Positions 1 to 11,269 of a stretch of DNA of 64,000 bases are shown here, piece after piece (the first letter of the stretch is position 1; each line of letters opens with the position of its first letter). A model generated the notes under the pieces. That model made no database searches. It was not told the origin of the DNA and worked only from the letters and a program-made list of their open reading frames with translations. Both the position numbers and the translations under genes were made by a program. Source of the DNA: Azolla caroliniana. Taxonomy: Eukaryota > Polypodiophyta. The stretch lies in NCBI GenBank assembly GCA_043228905.1, contig JBHGNT010000003.1:22940001-23004000 (forward strand), in the 5' to 3' direction.

Positions 1-343
1 TACATCATTTGCCCAGAAAATCATATGAGTTTAATGATAATGATTCTAGATATATAATGAGCATGGGGAGCATACCTCAAATTTGGTGTCCCAACTAATA
101 TGATTTACAATCAACAAATCAAAGTATATAGTGCAAGAGGCCAATATAGTGCATTGCATACAAATAGTGTGTTCTATTGTAACCAAAAACCTATGCATGT
201 AACTATGTTTTACTTCATTTGCCTAGAAAATCATATGAGTTTAATGATAATGTTTCTAGATATATAATGAGCATAGGGTGCATACCTCAAATTTGATGTC
301 CCCACTAATCTGATTTACAATCGACAAAGCAAAGTATATAATG
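1..343. repeat. Two direct copies of a ~132-bp unit
   Basis: The sequence at 1-132 recurs at 211-343 with about ten differences, giving a period of 210 bp. Both copies begin with a TACATCATTT/TACTTCATTT stretch and run through a TCTAGATATATAATGAGCAT block. There is no coding signal. The unit may continue to the left of the window. I do not recognise a family. Confidence 0.75.
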
Positions 344-432
344 TAAAGTATTTTTCAATACGTTGTCATAAAGATTAAATTGGCAATAGTGTGAAACTTG
401 TAAGGAACATACGAATTCGAGTGTGGTTCTTC

Positions 433-819
433 TCATGAAATATAAAACAATAATAGTGAAGATACTATTTTAATTAAGTTTAATATCTTGGTACAAAAGG
501 ATGGAGGTAGTTTATTACTATGCCATACCCGTTTTTCCATGGCAAACTCATAGTTTGGTCCCAATGCTTCGATCAAGGAATCTAAGTTTTTGAGCATGGC
601 TTCATTAGGAAAACAGTCATTGTCATAGTGAAAGTCTTCAGCGCAATCAAAGAGGAAAAACATGTGGTGCTTACAATGGGGCGACATTCCTAGAGTTAGC
701 AAATGGGTCGCTTTTGTGGTGATGTCATTCATTTGAGTGTAGGAGATCAACAATTTTCTTTCATCCGGATTCTTCTTGCCATTGTAAAGCATTCGACTAA
801 TCACGAACCCAAAAGTCAT
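433..819 (-). pseudogene. Unrecognised ORF fragment, copy 1 (broken)
   Basis: This 128-residue minus-strand frame is closely similar to the frame at 5876-6382. Shared blocks include SYTQMNDITTKATHLLTL and FFLFDCAEDFHY. The upstream reading frame, open in the other copy, is broken here by a 1-base deletion near position 881 (GCTAGG against GCTAAGG). I do not recognise the family and see no signal peptide, membrane segment or metal-binding motif. Few changes disrupt the shared part, which suggests it was once coding, probably one exon of a host or transposon gene. The C-terminal end (PPSFCTK onwards) differs from the other copy and probably reads into unrelated flanking DNA. Confidence 0.4.
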
Positions 820-1435
820 GAGTTGTTTTGGATTAGATACTAAATGAAATCTTGGCTCCTGAGTTGTCAGGGAGTTGCTAGGTTGTCATCTTCCTCACAT
901 TTTCTATTCATATCTTCTACTTGTGATAGTTGACGTTGTTGATGTGCCCAACCTGAGAAATGAAGAAGAAGTTGTTGATATGCTATATAGTTCATATAAA
1001 TCCCTTAAAGCACATATTAGGGGATTGACTCTTTATAATCGGAAAAGGAGGCATGCATCACATTTTCTATTAGTAATATTTACTCCCATTATTTATAGTG
1101 CCCTTCATCCTCCTCCATTGACCTCTTCGACAACTCATTTCCTAAGTATTCGAAATATGTCTTACATTTTTTAACCAATATGGCCTAGTTTAAAAAGGTC
1201 CTCAATCTATTCATTATCATGTGAAGCAATAAAAAAAATTCAAGTATGATCATCATAACAATAATAATGGGTTTTTTTTGTTGTTGTTGGCATCTACATG
1301 GCTTGATCTTATTCGAGTAGAATTTATAATAAACTTAGCCCACATCTGTAAGGTTTTTATTTAAATGCCTTTAGGTTTATCAATTCATATCAATATTTCC
1401 TACTTTGAAGAGGTCATTATTTTATTTATTATCAT
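507..1435. repeat. Dispersed ~930-bp duplication, copy 1
   Basis: This segment matches 5896-6820 in the same orientation at an offset of about 5.39 kb, with scattered substitutions and small indels. The match covers the unknown ORF and the AT-rich DNA beyond it (AGTAGAATTTATAATAAACT and neighbours). A short piece of the unit (GGAAAAGGAGGCATG) occurs once more near 1460. No terminal repeats or target-site duplications were found, so segmental duplication and an unrecognised dispersed repeat remain equally possible. Confidence 0.7.
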
Positions 1436-1727
1436 TTTAAGGGGTTTGGCTTTTTATAGTCGGAAAAGGAGGCATGGATCACATTTTCTATTAGTAATAT
1501 TTACAACACGTTGGCGCTCACAAGAGGAAGGATCGCGCATTCCACTTGTAGAATCTTCTTTTCCGACATGGACAATCATGGCAACAATTCTACGAGCATG
1601 TTATGTTAAGGTAAAGTTTGACTAAAATCAGCCTTAATTTAAACTAATTCATGTTTCTCCATATTGGTAGTCAGTAATGTACTTGGTGAATCCAATGTCA
1701 TAAGTTTACTAACCAAGTATATAGAAA

Positions 1728-1845
1728 TAGAATTGAAACATATAGAAGATTATAAAGAATAGAATATACCAAGTAAAACCCAAAATAGAATTGAAACATA
1801 TAGAAGATTATAAAGAATAGAATATACCAAGTAAAACCCAAAATT
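1728..1845. repeat. 58-bp tandem duplication
   Basis: A unit beginning TAGAATTGAAACATATAGAA starts at 1728 and again at 1786 and is almost perfectly repeated. It lies in AT-rich DNA with no gene. The rest of 1440-2330 holds nothing I recognise. Confidence 0.7.
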
Positions 1846-2329
1846 TACAATAAGCCATAACCATTCAATCGAATAATAAGTCTGGTAAAGCCGTCTACTC
1901 AGGATTAGCTCTTTCATCAGGATTGTCCTCATTGGCTTCGTCAGTACGCTAAGTTGAATTGTTAGTATGTTTAGACTCTGAAACGTCTTCTAATTCAACA
2001 AGTTGCCCTGCGTCTTCATCTATAGTTCCACAAGTTTTCTAAAAGTCATCTGGAACATCTAAGTTTTATTGATATGCTTTGCCCCAACTTCTTGGTCTTG
2101 ATCAGGACAACCCCAGATACCTTGGATCCTCATTTTGATGACATTAACTTGCTCAAGGTCCTTCTCTAATGCAACAGAGTTCCTGATAATCTTTAAGGCG
2201 TATGTTTTAGTAGTACATGACAGTAGAATGAAATTGCACAGGTAACATCAAACTGAAGAATAGAATATAACGTTAATCTAAATTGATGTAAGTTTTATAT
2301 TATATACCTGTGTCAGAAAACTAATCTAA

Positions 2330-4460
2330 AACCCATTGAAAATTTGAAATAATAAAATTTGAAAAAATAAAAAATCTTGGATTTTTAATTGGAATCCAAT
2401 GCGATGCACTAGATTTCAGTTGAAAATCCAAGTTCTTTTTTTTTGTAATTTTTAAAATTTTTTCCATTAAAAAATAAAAAATGGATTTTCAGCTAAAATA
2501 CTATGCACTACATTATATTTTTGTATATATAGCTAGAATCTAATGCAATGCGTTGGATTAGAGTCGAAAATCCTTTTTTCTTTTTTCTTTTTCCAATGTT
2601 ATTTATTTATTTATTTTCCATATAAAAAAATAATAAACGGCTTTTCAACTGAAATCCGATACACTACATCAGATCGTAGTCTATACAGCTAGACATTGAT
2701 GCATTGCATCAGATTTTAGCTGCCAATCCTCTTTCTTTTCAATTGTTTTTCATTTTTTCAAAAAATAAATAAAAATATATTAAAAAAGTGGATTTCCAAC
2801 TGAAATCTAATGCACTACATCGAATTTCAATTAAAAATCCAAATTTCTTTTAGGTTTTTCATAAAACAATGAGATAATAAAAAAATATTACATTTTCAAC
2901 AAAATCTGAAACATTGAGTCTGATTTCAATTGCAAATTAATGTTTTATGAAAAAACATAAGAAAAATATTGGACTTTCAACGGAAATCCGATGCACTGCA
3001 TCGGATTTCTGTTGAAACTCAGTGATTTTGAACGGAAATCCGATGCACTGCATCGGATTTCCATTGAAAATCCTATTGAAAATGATCTGTTTTCAACGGG
3101 AATCCGATGCAGTGTATCGGATTCCCGTTGAAAACACATCATTTTAAATGGAAAAAAATCACAATTTGTTTATTTTTAACACTTTTTTAGAGAAAAATAT
3201 AAACAAATAAGAAAATTTGTAAACAAACAAGAAAAAGTGGACTTTCAATGGAAATCCGATGTAGTGCATCGGATTTCCGTTGAAAATCCATTTTTTTCAA
3301 TTCCTATATATTTATTTATGATAAAAACAAAAACAATTCAAAACAAATACAAAAACAAATTCAAAATATCTGAAAAATTGGAAACAAATAAGACAAAATG
3401 GATTTTCAATAGAAATCCGATGTAGTGCATCGGATTTCTGTTAAAAACACATTTTTTGAAATTTTTATTTATTTATTTATGGGAAAAAATGAAAAAAAAT
3501 TTTAAAATACAAAAAAAATATTTTAAAATATGAAAATTTGGTAACAAATAGCAAAAAGTGGACTTTCAATAGAAATCTGATGCAATGCATCGGATTTCCT
3601 TTGAAAATTCATTTTTTCAATTTCTATATAGTTATTTATGAGAAAATAGACAAACAAAATACCAAAAAAATTCTAAAAACTATGAAAATTTGGATTGAAA
3701 ATATATTTTTTCAATATTTATTTATTTTTTATAGAAAAAATTCCATTGAAAATCTATTTTTTCAATATTTATTTATTTATTATAGAAAAAATTCAAAAAA
3801 ATTCAAAAATATAAAGAAAATTTGGAAAAAAATACGTAAAAGTGGACTTTCAACCAAAATCCATTAAAAACCCATTTTTTCAATTTTTATTTATTTTTTT
3901 ATGGGAAAAATTCAAAACAATTCAAAAAAATTCAAAAAAAAAGAAAATTTGGAAAAAAATACGTAAAAATGGACTTTCAACCAAAATCCGATGCAGTGCA
4001 TCGGATTTCAGTTGAAAATCCATTTTTTCAATTTTTATTTATTTTTTTATGGGAAAAATAAAAACAAATTAAAAAACAATTCAAAAAATAAGAAAATTTT
4101 CAAAAAAATAAGAGAAATTGGATTTTCAATTGAATCCGATGCATGGAATTGGATTTCCATTGAAATCTAATTTTTCAATTTTTATTTATTTATTTACGAG
4201 TAAAATAAAAAATGTTTATTTATTTATTTATGGGAAAATGTTTTATTTTTTCAATTTGTATTTATTTATGTGTTTTCGGGAAATCCATGCAATGTATCAT
4301 ATTTTAGTCTATGTAGCTAGAATTCAATGCAATGCATTAAAATGCAAGAATATTTTTTTAATGGAAATTTTTAAAAAAATTCCAAGACTTACAGGAATCT
4401 GATGCATTATATCCAATTCTAGATGTATAGAGTAAAATTCGACATGTTGCGTCAAATCTA
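2330..4460. repeat. Palindromic satellite-like field (CCGATGCA/TGCATCGG)
   Basis: At least a dozen imperfect palindromes are centred on ATCCGATGCACTGCATCGGAT. Their arms end in TTTCAACGGAAA / TTTCCGTTGAAA and they are set in A/T-rich spacer. Clear copies lie near 2974, 3029, 3083, 3238, 3399, 3560 and 3970. Decayed ones lie near 2395, 2530, 2645, 2797, 2900, 4120 and 4440. The interval is 161 bp between 3238, 3399 and 3560, and irregular elsewhere. One unit near 3843 has lost its centre. Each core could form a hairpin or cruciform of about 20 bp per arm. Short open frames here are by-products of the repeat. Confidence 0.85.
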
Positions 4461-5229
4461 GATGGAATGAATCGGATTTCTATACGACATCAAAGGCTTA
4501 CTATGAGAATCTAAGAAAAATGGAAAACATCTTTAAGACATTTTTTAGATTCTAATGATTTTGGTAGAAAGCTTCTCTCACATAATCTAATCTTGTAAAT
4601 GGAAAGTACATAATGAAATATCATAACCAAAAAGTGAGGAGGAAAGATGCATCAAACACATCTACTCTTACATTGGATAATGTTTATATATTAGTGTATG
4701 ACTTATCTTTGACCAAAACAAGTTATCTGTGACAGACTACAATGAAGATACTAAAAGAGGATCTGGAATGTGGCTTCAGACACAACACAAAGACAAACAA
4801 GAAGCATGACTCATAAACTCGATGAGGTTGGATTGCAATTGGATCAACATAATGCATTAGTTGCCATTGATGATGAGGATGAGACCTCATAAACTCGTAC
4901 TAGTTCATCTAATGGGTATGAAGATGATGACATAAACTTGAAAAATGATTGTCCTGATACGTTAACTATAAATATTGTATTGCACATCAAGATTTGGATT
5001 CAGAATTTCTATAAATATTGGGGTTAGTCATTTTGGACATTCATTTGTAAGTTTGGCATGTCCATTATTTAGGCATTTTTTTGAACACCTAAATTTCCGT
5101 ACATGTTAAAAATCAATATATTTTTGGGTCATTTTTAAAATTCCTTTACACATGCGGCACCCCTTTTTGTGAATCACCCTAATTTGTGTCATTTTTTTAT
5201 GGACAGTTCTCAAAATGCGACATATTACC
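4461..5229. other. AT-rich interval without recognisable features
   Basis: I see no open frame of note, no repeat structure and no RNA gene here. The right part may include the decayed start of the LTR that ends at 5634. Confidence 0.5.
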
Positions 5230-5634
5230 TGTTTCAAATGTCTCGGTGTTTTATGCATGTCTTGTACCCCACATGCATCATATGCATGATGGCATCTATA
5301 AAAGAGTGGATGAAAAAGAAAAAGGGGGCTAGGTATTAATCAAGCAAGCTTTGTACTTTATATCAAAATCAATATTAAGAAAATAAAATTGTTATCCAAT
5401 TGATGATATATCTTGTTCCTCAAATCTAAAGTAAAGGTTTCAATCTTAATCTCTCTCTCCATTTCAATCTTTCTGAATTTAAAGTCAAGCGTTCTATCTT
5501 ATCTCAATCTCTCTCTCTTTTAATCTATCTTAAATACTTTCTCACTAAAGCTAGTGCAAACTTTGAATCCTTTCGGTCCAAGACCCCAGCGGTTCCGCCT
5601 CACGATCCACACGTAGTGACAGATCTTCACGACA
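5230..5634 (+). repeat. LTR 3' portion (TGTCGTG...CACGACA family)
   Basis: The segment ends in CTTCACGACA at 5634, preceded by a C-rich block with GGTCCAAGACCCC and CACGATCC. It carries a TATAAAAG box at about 5301, downstream of ATGCATGTCTTGTACCCC. The same order appears in the solo LTR at 20209-21346 (ends CCACGACA) and, inverted, at 63089-63430. I read it as the U3/R/U5 end of an LTR in plus orientation. No matching start with TGTCGTG was found upstream, so the copy is truncated or its start has decayed. Confidence 0.6.
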
Positions 5635-5875
5635 ACGTCTTTATATTAGCTTTATTCTCAAGTGTGAGCTTTAAAATTTTCTATATGATCTAATATGATG
5701 TTTCCTAATAATCTACCAAAATTCTTAGTTCTTGAAATTTGTAGGGATTCTACTGAAGGTTGGTCTTGCATAACTTGTTACAAATGAAACAACTCATGTT
5801 TCAATATATCTACAACTTATTTACCATAGAATCACCCCACAAACAAGAATATGGTGCTTCAAGTAAAGGTATTTT

Positions 5876-6382
5876 TTAATTAATTTTTAGATAAAGTAGT
5901 TTATTACTATGCCATACCCGTTTTTCCATGGCAAACTCATAGTTTGGTCCCAATGCTTCAATCAAGGAATCTAAGTTTTTGAGCATGGCTTCATTAGGAA
6001 AACAGTCATTGGCATAGTGAAAGTCTTCAGCGCAATCAAAGAGGAAAAACATGTGGTGCTTACAATGGGGCGACATTCCTAGAGTTAGCAAATGGGTCGC
6101 TTTTGTGGTGATGTCATTCATTTGAGTGTAGGAGATCAACAATTTTATTTCATCCGGATTCTTCTTGACATTGTAAAACATTCGACTAATCACGAACCCA
6201 AAAGTCATGAGTTGTTTTGGATTAGATGTTAAATGAAATCTTGGCTCTTGAGTTGTCAGGGAGTTGCTAAGGTTGTCATCTTCCTCACATTTTCTATTCA
6301 TATCTTCTACTTGTGATAGTTGACGTTGTTGATGTGCCCAACTTAGGAAATGAAGAAGTTGTTGATATGCTATATAGTTCAT
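5876..6382 (-). pseudogene. Unrecognised ORF, copy 2 (longer frame)
   Basis: This 168-residue minus-strand frame overlaps the duplicated block and is the less damaged copy. It adds an N-terminal part (MNYIAYQQLLHFLSWAHQQR) that is frameshifted in copy 1. The middle is His/Cys-containing (GMSPHCKHHMFFLFDC) and is followed by a charged stretch ending FAMEKRVWHSNK. The spacing does not match any zinc-finger pattern I know. No family was recognised. The last residues (LLYLKIN) read into flanking DNA. The conserved frame argues for former coding function. An exon of a host gene caught in a duplication and part of a transposon are both possible. Confidence 0.4.
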
Positions 6383-6820
6383 ATAAATCCCTTAAAGCAC
6401 ATATTAGGGGATTGACTCTTTATAATCGGAAAAGGAGGCATGCATCACATTTTCTATTAGTAATATTTACTTCCATTATTCATAGTGCCCTTCATCCTCC
6501 TCCCTTGATCTCTTCAACAACTCATTTCCTAAGCATTCAAAATATGTCTTACATTTTTTAATCAATATTGCGTAGTTTGAAAAGGTTCTCATTCCATTCA
6601 TTATCATGTGAAGCAATCAGAATTTATCAAGTATGGTCATCATAACAATAATAATGGCCTTTTCTTTCGTTTTTGGCATGTACATGGCTTGATCCTATTC
6701 AAGTAGAATTTATAATAAACTTACCCCACATCTCTAAGGTTTTTGTTTAAATGCCTTTAGGTTATCAAATCATATCAATATTTCCTAGTTTGAAAAGGTC
6801 ATTGTACTATATATTATCAT
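5896..6820. repeat. Dispersed ~930-bp duplication, copy 2
   Basis: This is the same-orientation partner of 507-1435. It is followed by a tandem pair of ~135-bp units (about 6905-6995 and 7040-7138) sharing CAAGTAGAATTTTATTATAA and a CATAGAGTCAATTTGAGATGA block. Confidence 0.7.
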
Positions 6821-7139
6821 GTCAAGCAATCAAAGAAGATAATTTTCAACTAGGATCATGGTAACAATAATAATATGCCTTTTTGTTTCTTTGTTGTCAC
6901 TTGCATGCCTTGATGCTTTTCCAAGTAGAATTTTATTGTAATAATATTCCACAATTTCCATTTAAATGCTTTTAATCTCATAGAGTCAATTTGAGATGAA
7001 GCAATCAACTAAGGTACTTTTCAATTAGGATCATGGTAACAATAATAATGCCTTCTTTTCCAAGTAGAATTTTATTATAATAATGTTCTGCAATTTCCAT
7101 TTAAATGCTTTTACTCTCATAGAGTCAATTTGAGATGAG

Positions 7140-7800
7140 ATTCAATCAATTTACCAGACAAAATGGTTTTTGAAGCCATTTATATCTATAAGTCCACTAA
7201 AACATAGACATCATTGCTCTAAAACAAGTTATACCTAACACACATTAACTCAACTCAAATAGTTTTCTCCTAGCTATATAAGAATAGTAGTCGCATAAAA
7301 GAAAAACTATTATGTCATTGTTCCCTTTTGCATTAGGTCAATGTAAGATTTTCTTTTCTCTACCTCGAAATCACACTCTATAACTTTGTAGTGGAACAAC
7401 TAGTAGACTCTAGTAGTTCCTTCAAAAGCTTGTGAGGAAGATGCAAAAATGTGTTTCAACAAATAAAGTGGTATCATGTTCATTGTGTGAACGAAAGTTG
7501 GTCTATGCCTATTTAAATTTTAAAAGGTCAATATGACTCCTTCAGTAGTAATGAAGATACCATTTTTCTTCAACAAAGGTCCTTTAAATGCAAGTGGAAG
7601 GATTTGTTCGTCTTTGTGGAGAGAAATGACAAAATGGTTTGGCAATATCTACCCCCTCGATTGTTGTTTCCTCCATAGGTGGAGTTTGTTTTACCTTATG
7701 ATATGATATATTGGGGGCTCTACTTTTTCTCTACTATCTTACCATCCACTAGATTGTATCATTATATGCTTTGTATACACTTACTGGATTGAATTGGAAA
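7140..7800. other. AT-rich interval, no gene seen
   Basis: Nothing beyond simple AT-rich DNA is recognisable up to the truncated end of Copia-A. Confidence 0.5.
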
Positions 7801-7804
7801 CTAT

Positions 7805-8979
7805 GGTGTAGTTTTGGAAGCCGGGTGGTTGTATCATGTACACATCCTCTTCTAATTCGCCTTGAAGAAAGGCGTTCTTGACGTCCATCTGGTGGAGGTG
7901 CCACCCTTTCGCTACTCCAAGTGCGATCACGGTCCGCACAGTCGTCATCTTTGCCACTGGGGCATTTAGGTCTCTTCATAATCGACTCCATGTGTTTCTG
8001 CGTAGGCCTTTGCTATGAGTCGAGGTTTGTAGTGGTTGACGGAACCGTCAGCATTATACTTCAGTTTGTATATCCATCTGCAGCCGATTGCCTTCTTCTA
8101 GTGTGATTGTGGGAGAAGATCCCATGTCTCGTTCTTGCTGAGATCTTGCATCTCCTCGTTCATCGCTTCAACCCATCGTGGAGTAAGTTTGTGCACACCC
8201 GATGTCGTACACCGATTCATGAGGTATACGGCCGTGTTAGCCGCTTCTGCCCAGTACGACTTCGGCACATGTTTCTCGTTCATCATGACTTGTGCTACTT
8301 CAAGGATGTGCCGATTCTTTCGTTCGGCCACTCCATTTTGTTGCGGTGTGTGTCGGCAACTGAATTCTCGCCGAATTCCTTCTTTTCGAAGATATGTTGT
8401 GAACGCATTGGAGAAGTATTCCTTTCCTCTATCTGACCGAAGACGTCGTACATGACGCCCAGTTGTCTTTACGACTTCGCTTTTGAATTTTTGGAAGTGT
8501 GTAAACACTTCGCTCTTCATCCTCATGGGAAGGATCCGTGTGTATCTAGAGAAGTCATCGATGAAGGTAACATAGTACCGACATCCTCCGAACATAACCG
8601 TCTGTGCCGGTCCCCACACATCCGAGTGGACTACGTCCAATAGGCCTTTGCTCATGTTCCTCTCCTTCGGGAACGGGTGCCAATGTTGCTTGCCGAATTG
8701 GCATGCTTCACATACTCCTTCAATCTCTTTCTCTTTGAAGGTCGAGAGCCCGATGACGACTCCTTTCGATTGCATCGCCTTGAGTTTGTTGAGATTGATA
8801 TAGCCGATTCTTTTATGCCATAGCTCTATGTCAGTGTCGGATTTGAGGCCCTTTGCGTACATGGCCGATTTCACCTCGTTTGACTCGAGGATAAACATTC
8901 CACCTTCCCTTCGACCCCGAGCGATGAGTCGGCCTTCCTTGTCAATGAAGCAACCACCTTGGTTGAATCGAACTTGCAT
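7805..8979 (-). pseudogene. Copia-A integrase plus truncated reverse transcriptase
   Basis: The frame 8979-8098 begins in GAG-pre-integrase (ELWHKRIGYINL, then CEACQFGKQH). It holds the integrase catalytic core: HSDVWGP, then RSDRGKEYF, then the ERKNRH glutamate, a D-D-35-E pattern. After NRCTTSGVHKLTP it jumps straight to RWVEAMNEEM, which belongs to the RT N-terminus, so the integrase C-terminal region and linker are deleted in frame. RT continues past a stop at 8098-8100 (CRWIYKLKYNADG). After a frameshift it continues with the VAKMT and DVKNAF motifs to PPGFQ. It cannot be functional: stop, frameshift, internal deletion and truncation are all present. Confidence 0.85.
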
Positions 8980-8985
8980 CCCTTG

Positions 8986-9579
8986 CTACACTATTTGGTC
9001 GACCGACACCAAATTCTTCGTTATGGTGGGTACATGTAATACATTTTTGATGCAAGTTTGTTCGTCGTCTTCCTCGAATGGGACATTTCCAATATGTCGA
9101 ATAGGATGAGTGATGTCATCTCCGGTCTCGACATAACTGGGTCGATCCGGCTCTCGTAAGTCTCGGAACCATTTTTGACGAGACCTCATATGGTTCGAAG
9201 CACCGGAGTCGAAGAACCATACACCTTCCGGATTGGAGGCATTAGTCGAAGTAGAGGCCGACATAGAATTTGCTCTATGTCTCATCACGAACATTCTGCC
9301 AAGGTCATCATAATCGGAGTTAGATGCATAATTTGTGAGTTGTTGGCTTGTGGAAGCCAACTCACGCTTCTTCTTCCGGCACTCTTCTTCATGATGGCCG
9401 ATTTTTCCGCAATATCCGCATTCGATCGAGTTTTGTTGACTCGAACCGGATTGGAGCTCCCCCTTCCAAAGGTTCCTTGATGGCTTCCGTCTTGTTGTTG
9501 AAATTGGGAGTTGTTGTCGTAAGTTGGACCTCGTCCGTCGCCTCATCCTTGGCTGAATCGGCCTCTTGTTTGACCGCAT
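8986..9579 (-). pseudogene. Copia-A zinc knuckle and aspartic protease region
   Basis: This frame starts inside the gag tail in a shifted phase. It contains a CCHC zinc knuckle (CGYCGKIGHHEEEC, about residues 54-67) and then the copia protease signature FDSGASNHM. It runs to LVSVDQIV, where a TAG at 8986-8988 separates it from the in-phase integrase frame. In an intact copia element gag, protease, integrase and RT form one polyprotein. Here a frameshift (gag to knuckle) and a stop break it up. Confidence 0.85.
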
Positions 9580-10184
9580 CCTCTTCCTCCATTCGAATGT
9601 GTGTACAACATGTGGCCTTCCGAGGCGTTTCTCGTTGTTCGAACATGATTCTCTTCGACCAATAACATAGATTGAAGATCAAAGAAGGAGGTCCGCACCG
9701 CACCGAATCGTGGTGTAAGGGCGTCGAGGCATATTTGCACCATTTCGTCATCCTCCACATTGACTCTTATTGAGTCGAGTGCATCACAAAGCTCCTTGAT
9801 CTTGAAGGTGTAGCTTGTGATGGACATATCCATTTGTTGGATGTTGTTCAACTCTTGGCGGAGTTGAAGCTTTCTCACGGTCGTGTTGGTGGCGAAAATC
9901 TTTCGTAGATTTTCCCACGCTTCGTTCGGCGTCTCGGCTTCTCGAATGTAACCGAGCATGTGGTCGTGAACACATGTCACCAACCAATACATTACTCGAC
10001 TCACCGCTTGCTCCCATGTTGCATAGTTTGCGTCTTTCGGGTTGGGCCGGTTTTCTTGTGCTCCTTTAATGTAGCTCCAATAGCCTTGACTGACAAGGTA
10101 TTGATGCATCTTGTACTCCCAAGATGCGAAGTTGTTTCGGTCCAACTTCTCGCTAGGGAGAGCGCTCCCCATTTGAGTATTCAT
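9543..10184 (-). pseudogene. Copia-A Gag (capsid) protein
   Basis: This 213-residue frame starts at an ATG 144 bases after the primer binding site. It has the UBN2/copia-type gag body: KLDRNNFASWEYKMHQYL near the N-terminus, WEQAVSRVMYWLV, then RQELNNIQQMDMSITSYTFK and FDLQSMLLVEE. It assembles the virus-like particle around retrotransposon RNA. The frame ends in a G/R-rich tail, where a shift throws it out of phase with the zinc knuckle. It is very similar to the gag of Copia-B at 18579-19150. Confidence 0.88.
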
Positions 10185-10339
10185 GGTGTTCGATGTAGAT
10201 TTCTTCCTTCTTCTTCTCTCTTGAATACGAGTTATGTAGTCGCAATACGATAGCGATAAGCCGGTTCTTGTTGAACATCGGCGTAGAGCTCAACACACGC
10301 GGATGGGCAAGATCAAGCTACCAAACCGCTCTAATACCA

Positions 10340-10744
10340 TGTAAAAAATCGATGGATGATTCTTGTGCAGCGAAATAGACTAGAGATATGTGTTGTGAGT
10401 GTGTGTGTATAAAAGAGAGAGAGAGAGCGAGAGCGAGAGAGAAACACAAGATAGATAGATTTGAACAACAATAGAATACTCAAGACGATGTATATTACAA
10501 AGGAGATTAACCGAACTAATTATAAAGTAGGAAGAGAGTGCTTTATATAGTCACTCTCTCTCTTCATTAACTACCGAAGCTCATGGGTCATGCGGAATGT
10601 GAAAACTCATTAGTTATGTGTCATAGAATATGATTCTATGACACATAGTTAATGTGTAGATAAGAGTGGTGAATTTTGACCTTTGAGTGCACACTCTCAA
10701 GGGTGTGTTCGCACACTATACTAAGTTGAGCTTGATTCTCAACA
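10340..10744 (-). repeat. Copia-A 5' LTR and primer binding site
   Basis: In the element's sense (minus) the LTR starts TGTTGAGAATCAAGCTC at 10744 and ends TTTTTTACA at 10340, 405 bp. Just downstream (10328-10339) lies TGGTATTAGAGC, complementary to the 3' end of initiator tRNA-Met with one mismatch. A GA-rich microsatellite lies at about 10415-10442. The LTR start matches that of Copia-B (TGTTGAGATATCAAGCTC), consistent with related gag genes. Confidence 0.88.
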
Positions 10745-11215
10745 GCCTCAAACCAAACCAAACCGTTAAATCGTGGCTTAACGGTTTATCAGTGAAAGAT
10801 AAATAAACCGTTTAGTTTGGTTTTACATGTTATGATTCAGTTTCGGTTCGGTTCGGGTCGATTTATAGGTTAAAAAATATTCCAAAATTTTCACCTCTAG
10901 GCTCTAACTTTTAAGTTTTAATTTTAAACTTCTAGTCTCTAACTTTTTAAATTTTATATGCAATATAAATAGAGTCTCCTTTTAATGTATGATTACCAAA
11001 TTTATAATAAGTATAATGACCAAATTTATGGTATGTATGATGACCAAATTTATGACAAGTATGATAACCAAATTTATACTACGTGTGATAACCAAATTTA
11101 TGATGATTTTCTCACACAAATTCATAATATGTATGATAATCAATATCTCTACAAAATGGTTTGGTTTAGTTTTTATTTATGATAAACCGGTTTGGTTTGG
11201 TTTTAAGGCCAAGAA
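10745..11215. mobile_element. Possible MITE with AAACCAAACC termini
   Basis: The left end reads CCTCAAACCAAACCAAACCG and the right end CGGTTTGGTTTGGTTTTAAGG, so the ends are inverted. The left arm also holds a 10-bp hairpin AAACCGTTAA/TTAACGGTTT. Between the ends lies a 24-bp tandem array. It abuts the Copia-A LTR. No clean target-site duplication was found, so the MITE call is tentative. Confidence 0.35.
10985..11157. repeat. 24-bp minisatellite, about seven units
   Basis: The string ACCAAATTTAT recurs at 10995, 11019, 11043, 11067 and 11091, exactly every 24 bp, with weaker units on each side. Because 24 is a multiple of three, the array gives an open frame with repeating DxQIYxxY residues. 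That frame is a by-product, not a gene. Confidence 0.85.
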
Positions 11216-11269
11216 AATGAACCGAACCGAAACTGAACCGGGCCCATTGATATCCAGAAGTTAAATTTT

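Larger units (their letters stand above)
7800..10744 (-). mobile_element. Copia-A: 5' half of a Ty1/copia retrotransposon
   Basis: Reading leftward from 10744, the order is 5' LTR, primer binding site, gag, zinc knuckle, protease, GAG-pre-integrase, integrase and the start of reverse transcriptase. Homology stops just after the RT motif PPGFQ near 7805. The rest of RT, RNase H and the 3' LTR are absent, so this is a truncated copy. Stops and frameshifts occur between domains. The gag is a close relative of that in Copia-B (shared ELNNIQQ and LQSMLLVEE). No target-site duplication can be assessed. Confidence 0.88.

Noticed and set aside
2945-4402. Several 60-109-residue open frames in the palindromic field
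   Set aside because: They repeat the same translated palindrome (NRNPMQCIGFP and similar) and have no independent coding evidence.
10985-11264. Overlapping open frames rich in DQIY or TKFM
   Set aside because: They arise from a 24-bp tandem repeat whose length is a multiple of three.
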